From assembly GCF_042661025.1 (NCBI RefSeq), contig NZ_JBHSWH010000001.1, positions 3,596,001 through 3,660,000 on the forward strand: a stretch of DNA of 64,000 nt. Reading direction: 5' to 3'. Positions 44,122 to 52,048 of the stretch are shown piece by piece. Below the pieces are notes generated by a model, which made no database searches, was not told the origin of the DNA, and worked only from the letters and a program-made list of their open reading frames with translations. The DNA comes from Flexivirga alba. Lineage in GTDB: Bacteria; Actinomycetota; Actinomycetes; Actinomycetales; Dermatophilaceae. Both the position numbers and the translations under genes were made by a program. Every line of letters begins with the position of its first letter. Position 1 is the first letter of the stretch.

Positions 44122-45449
44122 TCAACAGCGCCGGACGGGCGAGCTGTACGTCGTACTGCTCGGGCTCGACACGTAGTAGTCACTCCCCCAGGAACCGTCC
44201 GAGAGGCGGTCCCAGACCGAAGTCGTGTAGACCGACGATCCGCGCGACTGGCAGGAGACCCAGGCCAGCGAACCTTCCGGCAGCGTCCCGCGCAGCGCGT
44301 AGGTCGGTCCCGGGCCGGCACGACGGTTCAGACTCGGCGGAGTGGTCTGGTACGGATAGCTGCACTTCGGCAGGGGCCTGCTGTATGTCGTCTTGGACGG
44401 CGTACTGAGGTAGTAGTCGGTGACATAGGCCCCGTTGCTCAAGCGGTCCCAGACCGCGGTGCTGTGCACCGTGGTTCCGTACGTCTGACACACCACCCGC
44501 AGCGTTGTACGGGGGCGTAGGAACCCTGGGCCGTGGCGCTCGTGGTCGGTGCGTTGCGATAGTTCAGGGGCACGGTGCTGGTGACTTTGAAGGCCAGACC
44601 GACGGTCGCCACGGGCGCGTCGAAACGGTCGCTGTCGATGTTCAGCCGCACTCCACCCCAGGTCTCCGTGTGGTCACCGCGGTACTGCTTGCCGCGCTGA
44701 CCGTTGGCCCAGTGGAGGTTCGAGATCCCCGACCAACCGGTCAGTGACGAGTTGAGATCCCATCGGGCGATCCACAGCGCATCCGGTCGTGCATAGGCCG
44801 TTGAGCTGTAGGTCTGGGACAGGTGCAGCGCGCCGGAGTAGAGATGTGCGTAGACCCCGGAGACGAATCCCTGTCGGTGCAGTTCCCTGGTCCACGCGGA
44901 CAGATAGGTCAGCACCGTCGTGCGGCAAGAGGCATTCGTCGCGTCGTAGTGCTCCATGTCGCCGTAGATGGCGCTCCCCGGCCGCATACCCAGGGCACGC
45001 GCCTTGGTGATGGCGTCGGCAGCCTGCGACTTGCCTTGTGCCGCTGCAAGACTCGGGGTGATCTTCTGCGCGTTGGGACGATAGGTGCACGGTGCCTGAA
45101 GTCCCATGTAGATCGGCACGATGGCCCACCCCTGCCGACTCACGGTGGTGACCCAGGTCGCCGTCAGTTGAGGTTGGGCACAGGTGCGGTTGGCGCCACC
45201 GATGTAGACGCCGATCCCGCGGTACGAGGAAGGGCGCCAGGCCGTCATCTGTGCGGTCGTGGGCGCGGTGCAGGTGTCGAACGCCAAGCCGGTGAACCGG
45301 GTTGCGCTCGAGCCGGTCGGGTAGGTCACGGACGTCCCGGGCAAGGCAGCGGCGGGGGATGCGAGCCCGAACGCGACAGCAAAGGCCGCGACCGACCCCA
45401 AGAGGATCCGGGACAGCGGCCGACGCAGGCGAAACGTGACATGGAACAT
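44122..45449 (-). pseudogene. Secreted DUF1906 (Rv2525c-like) glycoside-hydrolase-like protein with SH3-type repeats, frame break at 44511
   Basis: A signal peptide (RILLGSVAAFAVAFGLASPA, cleavage near AAA-LP) leads to the DUF1906 TIM-barrel domain (TRFTGLAFDTCTAPTTAQMT, GVYIGGANRTCAQP, GDMEHYDATN) and then two SH3b-type repeats with VWDRLSNGAYVTDYYLSTPS and VWDRLSDGSWGSDYYVSSPS. The repeats lie mostly in a second frame; one missing base in GGGGG at 44511-44515 restores it. It probably acts on the cell wall. The start is uncertain: ATG 45449 has GGAGG too close, GTG 45458 is possible. Confidence 0.8.
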
Positions 45450-45486
45450 GACCTCCACGGTCCCCGCAGTCGGCGCCTGCGTCTAC

Positions 45487-45499
45487 GGACCAAAGTCCC
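45487..45499 (-). promoter_or_regulatory. DosR/DevR-like box upstream of the DUF1906 gene
   Basis: GGACCAAAGTCCC followed by CGAAAT, 38 bases before the start at 45449. Confidence 0.65.
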
Positions 45500-45542
45500 C
45501 GAAATCTGCCGTTCCAGTCGTTTCGTGAAGATGGGCAGCGGG

Positions 45543-46223
45543 TCAAGGGGCGATATGAAGGTTGTTGTGCACTTTCGTCACTCCGGGCGTGTTCCAGGCG
45601 ATGTGTCCGGCTTGGCTGCGTTCGGCCCAGGTCTGCACCTTCCCGGTCAGCTCGATCTCGGTGCCGTTGGTGTGGACGTGAATGTGATCGGCCTCGACCT
45701 GAGCGTTCCGCAGCAGCGCCGCACGGATGTTCTGCTTCGCCGTGTCTGCGGCGAACGGGAGCTGCGGGACGATCTTGATGTCGTTCTGCACCGAATAGAC
45801 GCCCGGCAGGTTCTCCATCAGCCGGCCGGCGACGTTGCGTTGGTAGTTCCACGGAACGGAACCGGTCAGCGTGACCTGGTGCTCATGGACGACGGCCTGC
45901 ACGGTGTGTGGCACGGAGGCGCTGCTCTCCAGGGCCTGCCGGGCGTGCGCGGCGATCCCGGTGTCGTCGCGATCCGCCCGGTGGGACCACACCGCGATCT
46001 CGTCGGCAACTGAGGTCACCCCGGCGACCCGCAGCGCTGCCGCCACCGCGGCCGACTTCTCGGGGTAGGTGTTCACCTGTCCCGAGAGGGTGATCGCGCC
46101 GCGATTGACCGAGACGCCGATGTGGTCGGCGTTCACGTTGGATGCCCAGGACAATTCCTCGGTGACGCTGGTCTTCAACTCGTGGTCGGTTGCTGTCTGT
46201 GTCTGTGCGTGTGTCTGTGTCAT
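45543..46223 (-). CDS. Triple BON-domain protein
   Basis: The 226-residue protein has three BON domains (about residues 12-80, 85-155, 160-226), each with the pattern VxxGxVxxYPEKxAA or its equivalent (GAITLSGQVNTYPEKSAAVA; VTLTGSVPWNYQRNVAGRLM; IELTGKVQTWAERSQAGHIA). BON domains bind membranes or help to stabilise them in osmotic stress. The first ten residues are a TQ repeat reflected in a short GTCTGT-type repeat at 46190-46222. A DosR-like box lies 38 bases upstream. Confidence 0.9.
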   Translation of the reverse strand: MTQTHAQTQTATDHELKTSVTEELSWASNVNADHIGVSVNRGAITLSGQVNTYPEKSAAVAAALRVAGVTSVADEIAVWSHRADRDDTGIAAHARQALESSASVPHTVQAVVHEHQVTLTGSVPWNYQRNVAGRLMENLPGVYSVQNDIKIVPQLPFAADTAKQNIRAALLRNAQVEADHIHVHTNGTEIELTGKVQTWAERSQAGHIAWNTPGVTKVHNNLHIAP

Positions 46224-46260
46224 GTACTCAGGTTCTGCCACGAACAGAATCGTGGAGGAG

Positions 46261-46273
46261 GGCCGAAAGTCCC
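46261..46273 (-). promoter_or_regulatory. DosR/DevR-like box upstream of the BON gene
   Basis: GGCCGAAAGTCCC followed by GAGAG, 38 bases before the ATG at 46223, the same distance as for the DUF1906 gene. Confidence 0.65.
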
Positions 46274-46332
46274 GAGAGTGCAACACTGGCACCTTCGCCC
46301 CGAGGTGGCGCGTGCACCCGCGACCGGGCGCA

Positions 46333-46345
46333 GGCCATTGGTCCC
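46333..46345 (+). promoter_or_regulatory. DosR/DevR-like box upstream of the ackA remnant unit
   Basis: GGCCATTGGTCCC, 68 bases before the ATG at 46413. Together with 46261 it forms a divergent pair of boxes. Confidence 0.55.
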
Positions 46346-46412
46346 TGGAAGGCGCTCGGCGGCCGAGATCAACTGGAGCGGCACACTGATTCTGACCTCG
46401 ACGGAGGAACAC

Positions 46413-46481
46413 ATGACACGACGTTGTCGAACGGCGATCGAATCCGGCCCTGGTGCGGTCGGCGCGGGTTCAACCCGATGA
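46413..46481 (+). pseudogene. Tiny open frame coupled to the ackA remnant
   Basis: The ATG at 46413 has GGAGG upstream and opens 22 codons whose TGA overlaps the ATG of the ackA stub (ATGA). The product (MTRRCRTAIESGPGAVGAG) is not recognised. In many actinobacteria a phosphotransacetylase or phosphoketolase gene precedes ackA; this could be what is left of one, but the sequence does not prove it. Confidence 0.4.
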
Positions 46482-46624
46482 AGGTTGTGGTCCTCAATGC
46501 CGGATCGTCGTCCTGCAAGGTGGCGTTGATCGCCCCTGCCGCCGGCGAGCCCGCTGCGACAGCCACGGTCGAGCGGCTCGGCGACAACGCGACCTACGTC
46601 GCCCCCGTAGACACCGGCTGGTGA
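46478..46624 (+). pseudogene. ackA: 5' stub of acetate kinase
   Basis: The 48-residue frame starts MKVVVLNAGSSSCKVALI, the conserved phosphate-binding N-terminus of acetate kinase, and stops after VAPVDTGW; a full enzyme has about 400 residues. The rest of the gene is missing, and two hairpins follow directly. The stub keeps its coupled start and an upstream DosR-like box, so its loss is probably recent. The acetate made by pyruvate oxidase would need another route. Confidence 0.8.
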
Positions 46625-46649
46625 ACCTCCTACGGCCAGGCGAAATACC

Positions 46650-46675
46650 TCACCCTCCCGGGGTGCGAGGTAGGT
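46650..46675. terminator. Hairpin after the ackA stub
   Basis: TACCTC with inner ACC pairs with GGT and GAGGTA around a short GC-rich loop. It lies 26 bases after the stop of the stub and has no T run. Confidence 0.4.
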
Positions 46676-46691
46676 CCTTTACCGGCCGGCG

Positions 46692-46741
46692 CGCATCGAA
46701 CCCGCTCCGAGACCAACGGGTCGCGGAGCGGGTTCGATGCG
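46692..46741. terminator. Long hairpin between convergent genes
   Basis: CGCATCGAACCCGCTCCG (46692-46709) pairs perfectly over 18 bases with 46724-46741 around a 14-base loop that can itself fold (GACC/GGTC). It lies 20 bases from the end of the minus-strand gene and probably ends transcription in both directions, although no T run follows. Confidence 0.7.
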
Positions 46742-46760
46742 TCCGACAACTCGATCGGTA

Positions 46761-47363
46761 CTACGCGGTGTGCGGAACGGCTTTCCTCGAGACGCGCGGT
46801 CCGACGACCGACGAACCACGTCGGGCGAGTGCTGCGTGCCGCAGACCGAACCCCGCGAGCGCCAGCATCAGTGCCGCGCCGGCGAACGCCGCGATCGCTG
46901 CATACCCGGCGATCGTGCCGATTGTCGCGAATGCGTAACCGTAGAGCAGCAGGCCACGGAGTGTGTCGCCCTGGAAGAGGGTGGTCTTGAGCTCGGTGAG
47001 CTGCTGGGTCTGTGCAGAGTTCGGGTCAGCCTTTGCAGCGGCCATCTGCGCCGCGCTCACCTGGGCGTACGTCTGCCCCTTCGCTGCCTCGTTCATGTGG
47101 GCGAGGATGAAGTGGTTGGCGTACGCCTTGGCCTGCGGACCTGTGGTCATCGTCTGACCGGCGTACTTGCCGAGGTTGTCCTTCATGTCCTGCGTGGTGA
47201 GCGCTGGACCGCCGGGCATCGTGATCGCCTGTGACGAGAGCTGCTGGTGCACCTCGTTGCCGATGAAGTTGTGGGCCCACGTGAGCATCCCACCAGCGGC
47301 AAGCAGGACGACAGCGATCCCGAGTCCCATCCATGAGATGAGTCTGTCGAGTGTGGAACGCAT
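46761..47363 (-). CDS. Two-domain membrane protein of the dormancy region
   Basis: The 200-residue protein has one N-terminal membrane helix (GLGIAVVLLAAGGMLTW), an outside domain of about 100 residues (residues 35-125, with DMKDNLGKYAGQTMTTGPQA), and two C-terminal helices (LLLYGYAFATIGTIAGYA, AGAALMLALAGFGL). Function is unknown to me; similar proteins occur next to universal stress genes. A DosR-like box lies 81 bases upstream of the ATG. Confidence 0.75.
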   Translation of the reverse strand: MRSTLDRLISWMGLGIAVVLLAAGGMLTWAHNFIGNEVHQQLSSQAITMPGGPALTTQDMKDNLGKYAGQTMTTGPQAKAYANHFILAHMNEAAKGQTYAQVSAAQMAAAKADPNSAQTQQLTELKTTLFQGDTLRGLLLYGYAFATIGTIAGYAAIAAFAGAALMLALAGFGLRHAALARRGSSVVGPRVSRKAVPHTA

Positions 47364-47443
47364 GGCCTTCTCCTTCAGAGTTTGAACAGTGGGACCTGGT
47401 CGGCCTCACTACTATTTTCCGGCTGTCTCAGACCCGCGCGTTA

Positions 47444-47456
47444 GGACGAAAGTCCC
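47444..47456 (-). promoter_or_regulatory. DosR/DevR-like box upstream of the membrane protein gene
   Basis: GGACGAAAGTCCC followed by CAAACC, 81 bases before the ATG at 47363. Confidence 0.65.
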
Positions 47457-47628
47457 CAAACCACAATCGATTTCGTCAGATCAATCTCGCCTGGAAAATC
47501 GGGACGAAGGCACCGTGCCGGGCCAGCGTGTGCGCGCCGGATGAGCAGTCAGTTCGCGGACAGCCTCGCCGTGGCGCGGTTTCAACCACGGGGTCGGGTG
47601 CATCGCTGGTCACCGTGCGAATGCGCGA

Positions 47629-48363
47629 TCAGCGAGTACGGCGCGGCATCGAGACGGCGCCGAGCACGAGGGCGGCCAGCGCGAACACCGCGAGAATCGC
47701 GACGTTTCGCAGCACATCTCCGGTCGGTGACGGCTGGTCGCCGATGGCGGTGAGCGCGCGGACGGCATACGTCATGGGCAGTATGTCGGCGAGGGCCTGC
47801 AGACCGCGGGGCATCGAGCTGTGCGGAACGAGCAGGCCACACAGGTAGATCTGCGGACCGATGACCAGCGGCATGAACTGCACGGCCTGGAACTCCGTGC
47901 GCGCGAAGGCACTGGCCAACAGTCCAGTGGCCACCCCGACGGCGGCGGAGACCGCCGCGACCAGTAGCACCCACACGATCGGGCCTGCTGTGGTCACACC
48001 GAGGGCCCACACGCTCACACCCACCAGCACGACTGATTGGGCGGTGGCGGCCACGCTGAAGGCGATGCCGTATCCGGCCAGCAAATCCGCTCGATGCAGC
48101 GGGGTGGTCAGCAGGCGTTCCAGCGTGCCGGAGGTCCGCTCGCGCAGCATGGCGACAGAGGTGATGAGGAACATCACCAACATGGGCAGAATCCCGAGCA
48201 TTGTCAGGGCAATTCGGTTGAACACGGGTCCGCCGCCATAGATGAAGTAGAGCAGGGTCAACAGCAGCGCCGGCACCGCGATGATCATCGCCACGGTCCG
48301 CGGGTCGGCACGCAGCTGCTGCAGGATGCGCCGGATCGTCGCGCCGAGGATCCGGGCGCTCAC
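47629..48363 (-). CDS. ABC-2 type exporter permease
   Basis: The 244-residue protein has six helices with the ABC-2 layout (MIIAVPALLLTLLYFIYGG, TMLGILPMLVMFLITSVAML, then RERTSGTLERLLTTPLHRAD, the family's conserved cytoplasmic segment). It starts with GTG overlapping the ATPase stop (GTGA). With the ATPase it forms an exporter for a drug, lipid or polymer; the substrate is unknown. Confidence 0.9.
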   Translation of the reverse strand: MSARILGATIRRILQQLRADPRTVAMIIAVPALLLTLLYFIYGGGPVFNRIALTMLGILPMLVMFLITSVAMLRERTSGTLERLLTTPLHRADLLAGYGIAFSVAATAQSVVLVGVSVWALGVTTAGPIVWVLLVAAVSAAVGVATGLLASAFARTEFQAVQFMPLVIGPQIYLCGLLVPHSSMPRGLQALADILPMTYAVRALTAIGDQPSPTGDVLRNVAILAVFALAALVLGAVSMPRRTR

Positions 48364-49097
48364 GGCATCTCCCCGGAGCGGATGAGCCGCAGAAAAGCCT
48401 CGTCGTATGACGAGGCGGCGGTTCGGTCGAGCAGTTGGGCGGGAGACAGATGCGCGAGCAACCGACCGTCGCGCAACAACAGCACGCTGTCGCATCGTGC
48501 GGCCTCGTCCATCACGTGACTCGACACGAGCAACGTGGCACCTCGCGCAGCCACCGACTGCAGGTGACTCCAGATCTCCTCGCGGGTGACCGGATCGAGA
48601 CCGACCGTCGGCTCGTCGAGCACCAGCAGCGCGGGCGCTCCGATGAGTGCGCAGGCGAGCGACGCCCGGCTCGCTTGCCCGCCGGAGAGCCGGTCCACCC
48701 GGCGACCGGCCAGGTCGGCGAGCCCGACCGCTGCAATTGCTCGGTCGGCGCTGGCCCGCGAATGTCCCTGCAGCGCAGCGAAATACGACGCATTCTGGGA
48801 GACAGTCAACTCTCGGTAGACGCTGACCGCCTGGGTGACATATCCGACGTCGTGTTGCAGAGCGGCCGATCCGGGCCGCTGCCCGAGAACGGTGAGTTCG
48901 CCTGACGCCATACGTTGCACGCCGACGATCGAACGCATCAGGGTCGTCTTGCCGCAGCCGGACGGACCCATGAGTCCCACCACCGCACCCGCCGGCACAT
49001 CGAAGGTCAGGTCGTGCAACACCGTGTTGCCGTGCAGCGACACATCGAGGTGGCGTGCACGGATCGCGGGCTGCTTCGTCACCCACCGAGTGTCCAC
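48360..49097 (-). CDS. ABC exporter ATPase subunit
   Basis: The 245-residue protein has Walker A GPSGCGKT near residue 42, the signature RLSGGQASRASLA, Walker B ALLVLDEPTVGLDP and a switch histidine in LLVSSHVMDEA. It powers the ABC-2 permease encoded next. The start is uncertain: GTG at 49097 or 49082, neither with a good ribosome site. It follows the PNPOx-fold gene by 12 bases and may share its promoter. Confidence 0.92.
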   Translation of the reverse strand: MDTRWVTKQPAIRARHLDVSLHGNTVLHDLTFDVPAGAVVGLMGPSGCGKTTLMRSIVGVQRMASGELTVLGQRPGSAALQHDVGYVTQAVSVYRELTVSQNASYFAALQGHSRASADRAIAAVGLADLAGRRVDRLSGGQASRASLACALIGAPALLVLDEPTVGLDPVTREEIWSHLQSVAARGATLLVSSHVMDEAARCDSVLLLRDGRLLAHLSPAQLLDRTAASSYDEAFLRLIRSGEMP

Positions 49098-49109
49098 CCC
49101 GGGCGGCCG

Positions 49110-49544
49110 TCAGGTCGCGAAGGTCCGCAACAGGTCGACCGCAGCGAACCGCCGGCCGCTGATCGTCTCGGGGTGGATCCGCACCAGGTGGGGCTTCGCA
49201 CCCGGCTCCCAGGGGAAGACCGGAAGCCGCAGCAGGTCCAGGACCTCGTGCAGCCGGGCCACCTCGGTCGCGAGACCGGTCACCAGCACACTCCATGCCG
49301 TCTTCGTCTCGGCGTCGTAACCGTCGACCTCGAAGGCGACGTGCTCGCCGACTGCGGCATCCAGCTTGGTGCCCGAGCCGCTCCGGAAGAGGATGTCGCC
49401 CTCGTGGACGGCGTGGTTGACCGGGTAGATCTCCGGGCGTCCGGCGACGATCACGCCGAGTCGGCCGACCGCTGCCTCTTGGAGCAGGGCGATGCACTGC
49501 TCGGTGGTCAGTTGCTGGGTTCGTGGATGTGTCGATGTTTGCAT
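49110..49544 (-). CDS. Pyridoxamine 5'-phosphate oxidase-fold protein
   Basis: The 144-residue protein has the split-barrel flavin-binding pattern (VGRLGVIVAGRPEIYPVNHA, FRSGSGTKLDAAVGEHVAFE, then TAWSVLVTGLATEV). Proteins of this group bind FMN or F420 and are typical members of dormancy regulons. It closely resembles the product of 51555-51998. A DosR-like box lies 39 bases upstream, inside the 3' end of narK. Confidence 0.87.
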   Translation of the reverse strand: MQTSTHPRTQQLTTEQCIALLQEAAVGRLGVIVAGRPEIYPVNHAVHEGDILFRSGSGTKLDAAVGEHVAFEVDGYDAETKTAWSVLVTGLATEVARLHEVLDLLRLPVFPWEPGAKPHLVRIHPETISGRRFAAVDLLRTFAT

Positions 49545-49547
49545 AGG

Positions 49548-50954
49548 TCACACACTCGCGTCTGAACAGCCTTGGCTGGCAGGGCCTTTGGTCCCGGGAA
49601 CGCCGGCGAGACCTTGGCGCGCCGACGCAGCGCCGGCCGCCGGTGCCACGGCCTCGAGTGCGGTGTGCCGAACAATCGTCACGGCCAGGGCGAGAGCTCC
49701 GAGCGAGCAGGCGGCGAGCAGCCACATGCCGATCGCGTACGAACGTGTGGCGCTGTAGATGTAAGCCATGACCAGTGGTGGCACGAAACCGCCGAGCCCG
49801 CCGGCTGCACCGACCAGGCCGGTGACTCCACCGACGCGGGCCGGATCGGCCACGTGCGCGATGAACGCGAACGTCGCCCCCGACGCAGCACCCAGCGCCG
49901 CGGCCAGAACCAGGAACACCGGCGTGCCGTAACCCTGCAACGGCGGCTCCCCGGCCGCTAGGGCCGCGCAACCTGCCACTACCGCGAAGGAGCTCGCGAG
50001 CACCGGGACCGAGCCGAGCCGGTCGGCGAGGGTACCACCGATCGGCCGCATGATGACCGCGATGATGACGAATCCGGCCATCTTCGTCGCTGCATCCGCC
50101 GCCGTGAGCGTGTAGGTGTTCTTCAGGTAGAGCGGCAGAAAGACCGAGAAAGCGACGTAACCGCCGAACCCGATCGTGTAGAGCAGCCCAGCCTGCCAGG
50201 CCACCGGCAGTTTCGCGGTCCCGACAAGCCTCTTCACAAGCGGTGTGCTCGGTATGACGCGCCCCGGCGCGTCGCGCAGCAGCAGGCGTGCGGCGACCGC
50301 GTAGAGCGCCAACGCGACCGCGACGACGACGAACGGTGTCGCCCCACCGTGTGACTTGAATAGGTTCACGGTTGTGAACGCACTGATGGCGGTGCCGCCC
50401 ATGCCGGCGCCGAAGATGCCGATCGCCATACCGCGCTTCTCCGGCGGGAACCAGCCGTTGACGAACGGCACGCCCACCGCGAACGACGTGCCACCGATAC
50501 CGAGGAACACACCCGCGATCAGCATCGCGACCAGCGAAGACTGCGCCCAGAAGCCGAGCACCAGCACCGGCAGAATGGTCACAGCGGAGACCAGCGGGAA
50601 CATCACACGACCGCCGTACTTGTCGGTCAGAGCCCCGACCGGGATCCGACCGATCGACCCGACGACCACCGGCACGGCGACCAACAGGCTCGCCTGTCCG
50701 GCGGTGAGCGGGTGGTGGCCGCTGAACGGCAACCACTGCAGCGCCTTGTCGTAGGCCGCCGGTGCGAGCTTGTGTTTGTCCGGGCTGAAGAGCGGGCCGA
50801 GCGGACTGATCAGTGCCCACGCCCAGAAGTTGATTGCGAATCCGACTGTCACCAGGGCGAGTTGGAACCATGCGCCGGGCCTGACCGGTTCGGGTGCGTT
50901 GCCGTCAGACATGTGCCGCCGAGGTCTCGTTGCCGAAGTGGTGGACGCGAACAT
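49548..50954 (-). CDS. narK: NarK-type nitrate/nitrite transporter
   Basis: The 468-residue MFS protein has twelve helices with the nitrate-family motifs INFWAWALISPLGPLF in helix 1, SIGRIPVGALTDKYGGRVMF after helix 2, and GVPFVNGWFPPEKRGMAIG then FGAGMGGTAISAFTTVNL in the middle. It should exchange nitrate and nitrite or import nitrate with protons. No nitrate reductase gene is in the window. AAGGAG lies eight bases before the ATG at 50954. Dormancy regulons often contain such a transporter. Confidence 0.9.
   Translation of the reverse strand: MFASTTSATRPRRHMSDGNAPEPVRPGAWFQLALVTVGFAINFWAWALISPLGPLFSPDKHKLAPAAYDKALQWLPFSGHHPLTAGQASLLVAVPVVVGSIGRIPVGALTDKYGGRVMFPLVSAVTILPVLVLGFWAQSSLVAMLIAGVFLGIGGTSFAVGVPFVNGWFPPEKRGMAIGIFGAGMGGTAISAFTTVNLFKSHGGATPFVVVAVALALYAVAARLLLRDAPGRVIPSTPLVKRLVGTAKLPVAWQAGLLYTIGFGGYVAFSVFLPLYLKNTYTLTAADAATKMAGFVIIAVIMRPIGGTLADRLGSVPVLASSFAVVAGCAALAAGEPPLQGYGTPVFLVLAAALGAASGATFAFIAHVADPARVGGVTGLVGAAGGLGGFVPPLVMAYIYSATRSYAIGMWLLAACSLGALALAVTIVRHTALEAVAPAAGAASARQGLAGVPGTKGPASQGCSDASV
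49583..49595 (-). promoter_or_regulatory. DosR/DevR-like box inside the 3' end of narK
   Basis: GGCCTTTGGTCCC, 39 bases before the ATG at 49544. It overlaps the last codons of narK. Confidence 0.6.
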
Positions 50955-51046
50955 GGTGAAACTCCTTGGGTCTCAGTGCGGAAGTGAAGGTCCGACACGG
51001 CTGCTCGAACGTATCCACTGTCGCCGGTGCGCGGTCCTTCCGACAT

Positions 51047-51072
51047 GGACCAAAGTCCCGAAGTCGGGACTT
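51047..51072. promoter_or_regulatory. Double DosR/DevR-like box between narK and a universal stress gene
   Basis: GGACCAAAGTCCC (51047-51059) overlaps a second arrangement: AAGTCCCG-AAGT-CGGGACTT (51053-51072). It lies 93 bases from the narK start and 35 from the ATG at 51107, so it may serve both genes. Confidence 0.7.
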
Positions 51073-51106
51073 GAGCGAAACCCATTTGTTCTCAGTCGAT
51101 CTGGCG

Positions 51107-51535
51107 ATGCATGAACAGGTAGGACCCGTCGTCGTCGGCCTGGAAGGCGGGCCGAACGACCGCGATGCACTGCGGGCGGCGTTTCAGGAGGCGGAGCTGT
51201 CCGAGCAGTCGTTGGCGCCTGTACACGTCACGGAGTACGGATTCCTGGAGCGAGCCGATGTCCAGCGCTTGGTTGCTGCTGAGCAGCATCGACACCCCGG
51301 GGTGGCGGTGAAGGTGCGTCTGGTCCGCGGCGACCCCACCGACATGCTCGTCGCATGCAGCGGCAAGGCTTCGTTGGTCGTGCTGGGGTCGCGCGGCCGG
51401 CACGAGGCTGCGGGTCTCGTGCTTGGCTCCGTCAGCCAGGGTGTTCTGCGCCGTGCCATGTGCCCGGTCCGCAAACACACGGGTTGGTGTGTGGTGGTGC
51501 CGCAACTTGGTGAGACAGTCCGGATCGATGGTTGA
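51107..51535 (+). CDS. Universal stress protein, single domain
   Basis: The 142-residue protein has the UspA fold (VGPVVVGLEGGPNDRDALRA) and the ATP-loop pattern LVVLGSRGRHEAAGLVLGSV with SQGVLRRAMCPV. Start at 51107 is the best fit, although the ribosome site is weak and a TTG at 51085 is possible. The DosR-like double box is just upstream. Confidence 0.85.
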   Translation: MHEQVGPVVVGLEGGPNDRDALRAAFQEAELSEQSLAPVHVTEYGFLERADVQRLVAAEQHRHPGVAVKVRLVRGDPTDMLVACSGKASLVVLGSRGRHEAAGLVLGSVSQGVLRRAMCPVRKHTGWCVVVPQLGETVRIDG

Positions 51536-51554
51536 CCGGACGGTCAGCCGTCAG

Positions 51555-51998
51555 TCACACCGACTTCTGGTCGCCACCGACTCCGCCCTGCACCTGGATC
51601 CGCCGGCCGGTGATCGAGTCCGGCTCGATGCGCAGAAATGCCGGCTTCGGACCGTCCTGCCACGGGAAGATCGGAAGCTGGAGCGCGTCGACGACCTCGT
51701 GCAAGCGTTCGATCGACCGGGCGGTGCCTTTGATGACAACGCTCCATGCCTGGGCGCGCGCGACGTCATACCCGTCGGCCTCGAAGGCAACGGGGTGCCG
51801 ATCGGCCGCGGCCAGTTTGGTGCCCGTGCCGGTGCGCACCACGATCGTGCCGTGGTCGACCAGGTGATTCACCGGGAAGATGTCCGGCTGGCCCTCGACA
51901 ACGACCGCCAGTCGGCCAACCGGCACCGACCGGATCAGTGCCCAGCACTCGGAGACAGGCATTTCGGCGGTGTTGAGGTCATTGTTCGTGAGATTCAT
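51555..51998 (-). CDS. Pyridoxamine 5'-phosphate oxidase-fold protein, second copy
   Basis: The 147-residue protein parallels the product of 49110-49544 through its whole length (VGRLAVVVEGQPDIFPVNHL, VRTGTGTKLAAADRHPVAFE). The two genes flank narK and a universal stress gene. The ATG at 51998 lacks a clear ribosome site. A DosR-like box lies 38 bases upstream, inside the devR end. Confidence 0.85.
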   Translation of the reverse strand: MNLTNNDLNTAEMPVSECWALIRSVPVGRLAVVVEGQPDIFPVNHLVDHGTIVVRTGTGTKLAAADRHPVAFEADGYDVARAQAWSVVIKGTARSIERLHEVVDALQLPIFPWQDGPKPAFLRIEPDSITGRRIQVQGGVGGDQKSV

Positions 51999-52035
51999 GG
52001 CACCCACGGTGCTCCCCGCAGCGGTGTCCCAACAG

Positions 52036-52048
52036 GGTCATTGGTCCC
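52036..52048 (-). promoter_or_regulatory. DosR/DevR-like box upstream of the second PNPOx-fold gene
   Basis: GGTCATTGGTCCC, 38 bases before the ATG at 51998 and overlapping the end of the response regulator gene. Confidence 0.55.

Noticed and set aside
44823..46013. Plus-strand frame of 396 codons
   Set aside because: Antisense to the DUF1906 and BON genes, with shadow composition.
46190..46222. Short GTCTGT/GTGT tandem repeat
   Set aside because: It encodes the TQ-rich N-terminus of the BON protein on the minus strand, so it is coding sequence; too short and imperfect for a microsatellite switch.
47629..50871. A single 1080-codon minus-strand frame
   Set aside because: Only its last 244 codons are a real gene (ABC-2 permease). 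The rest runs out of phase through the ATPase, PNPOx and narK genes and is arginine-rich filler.
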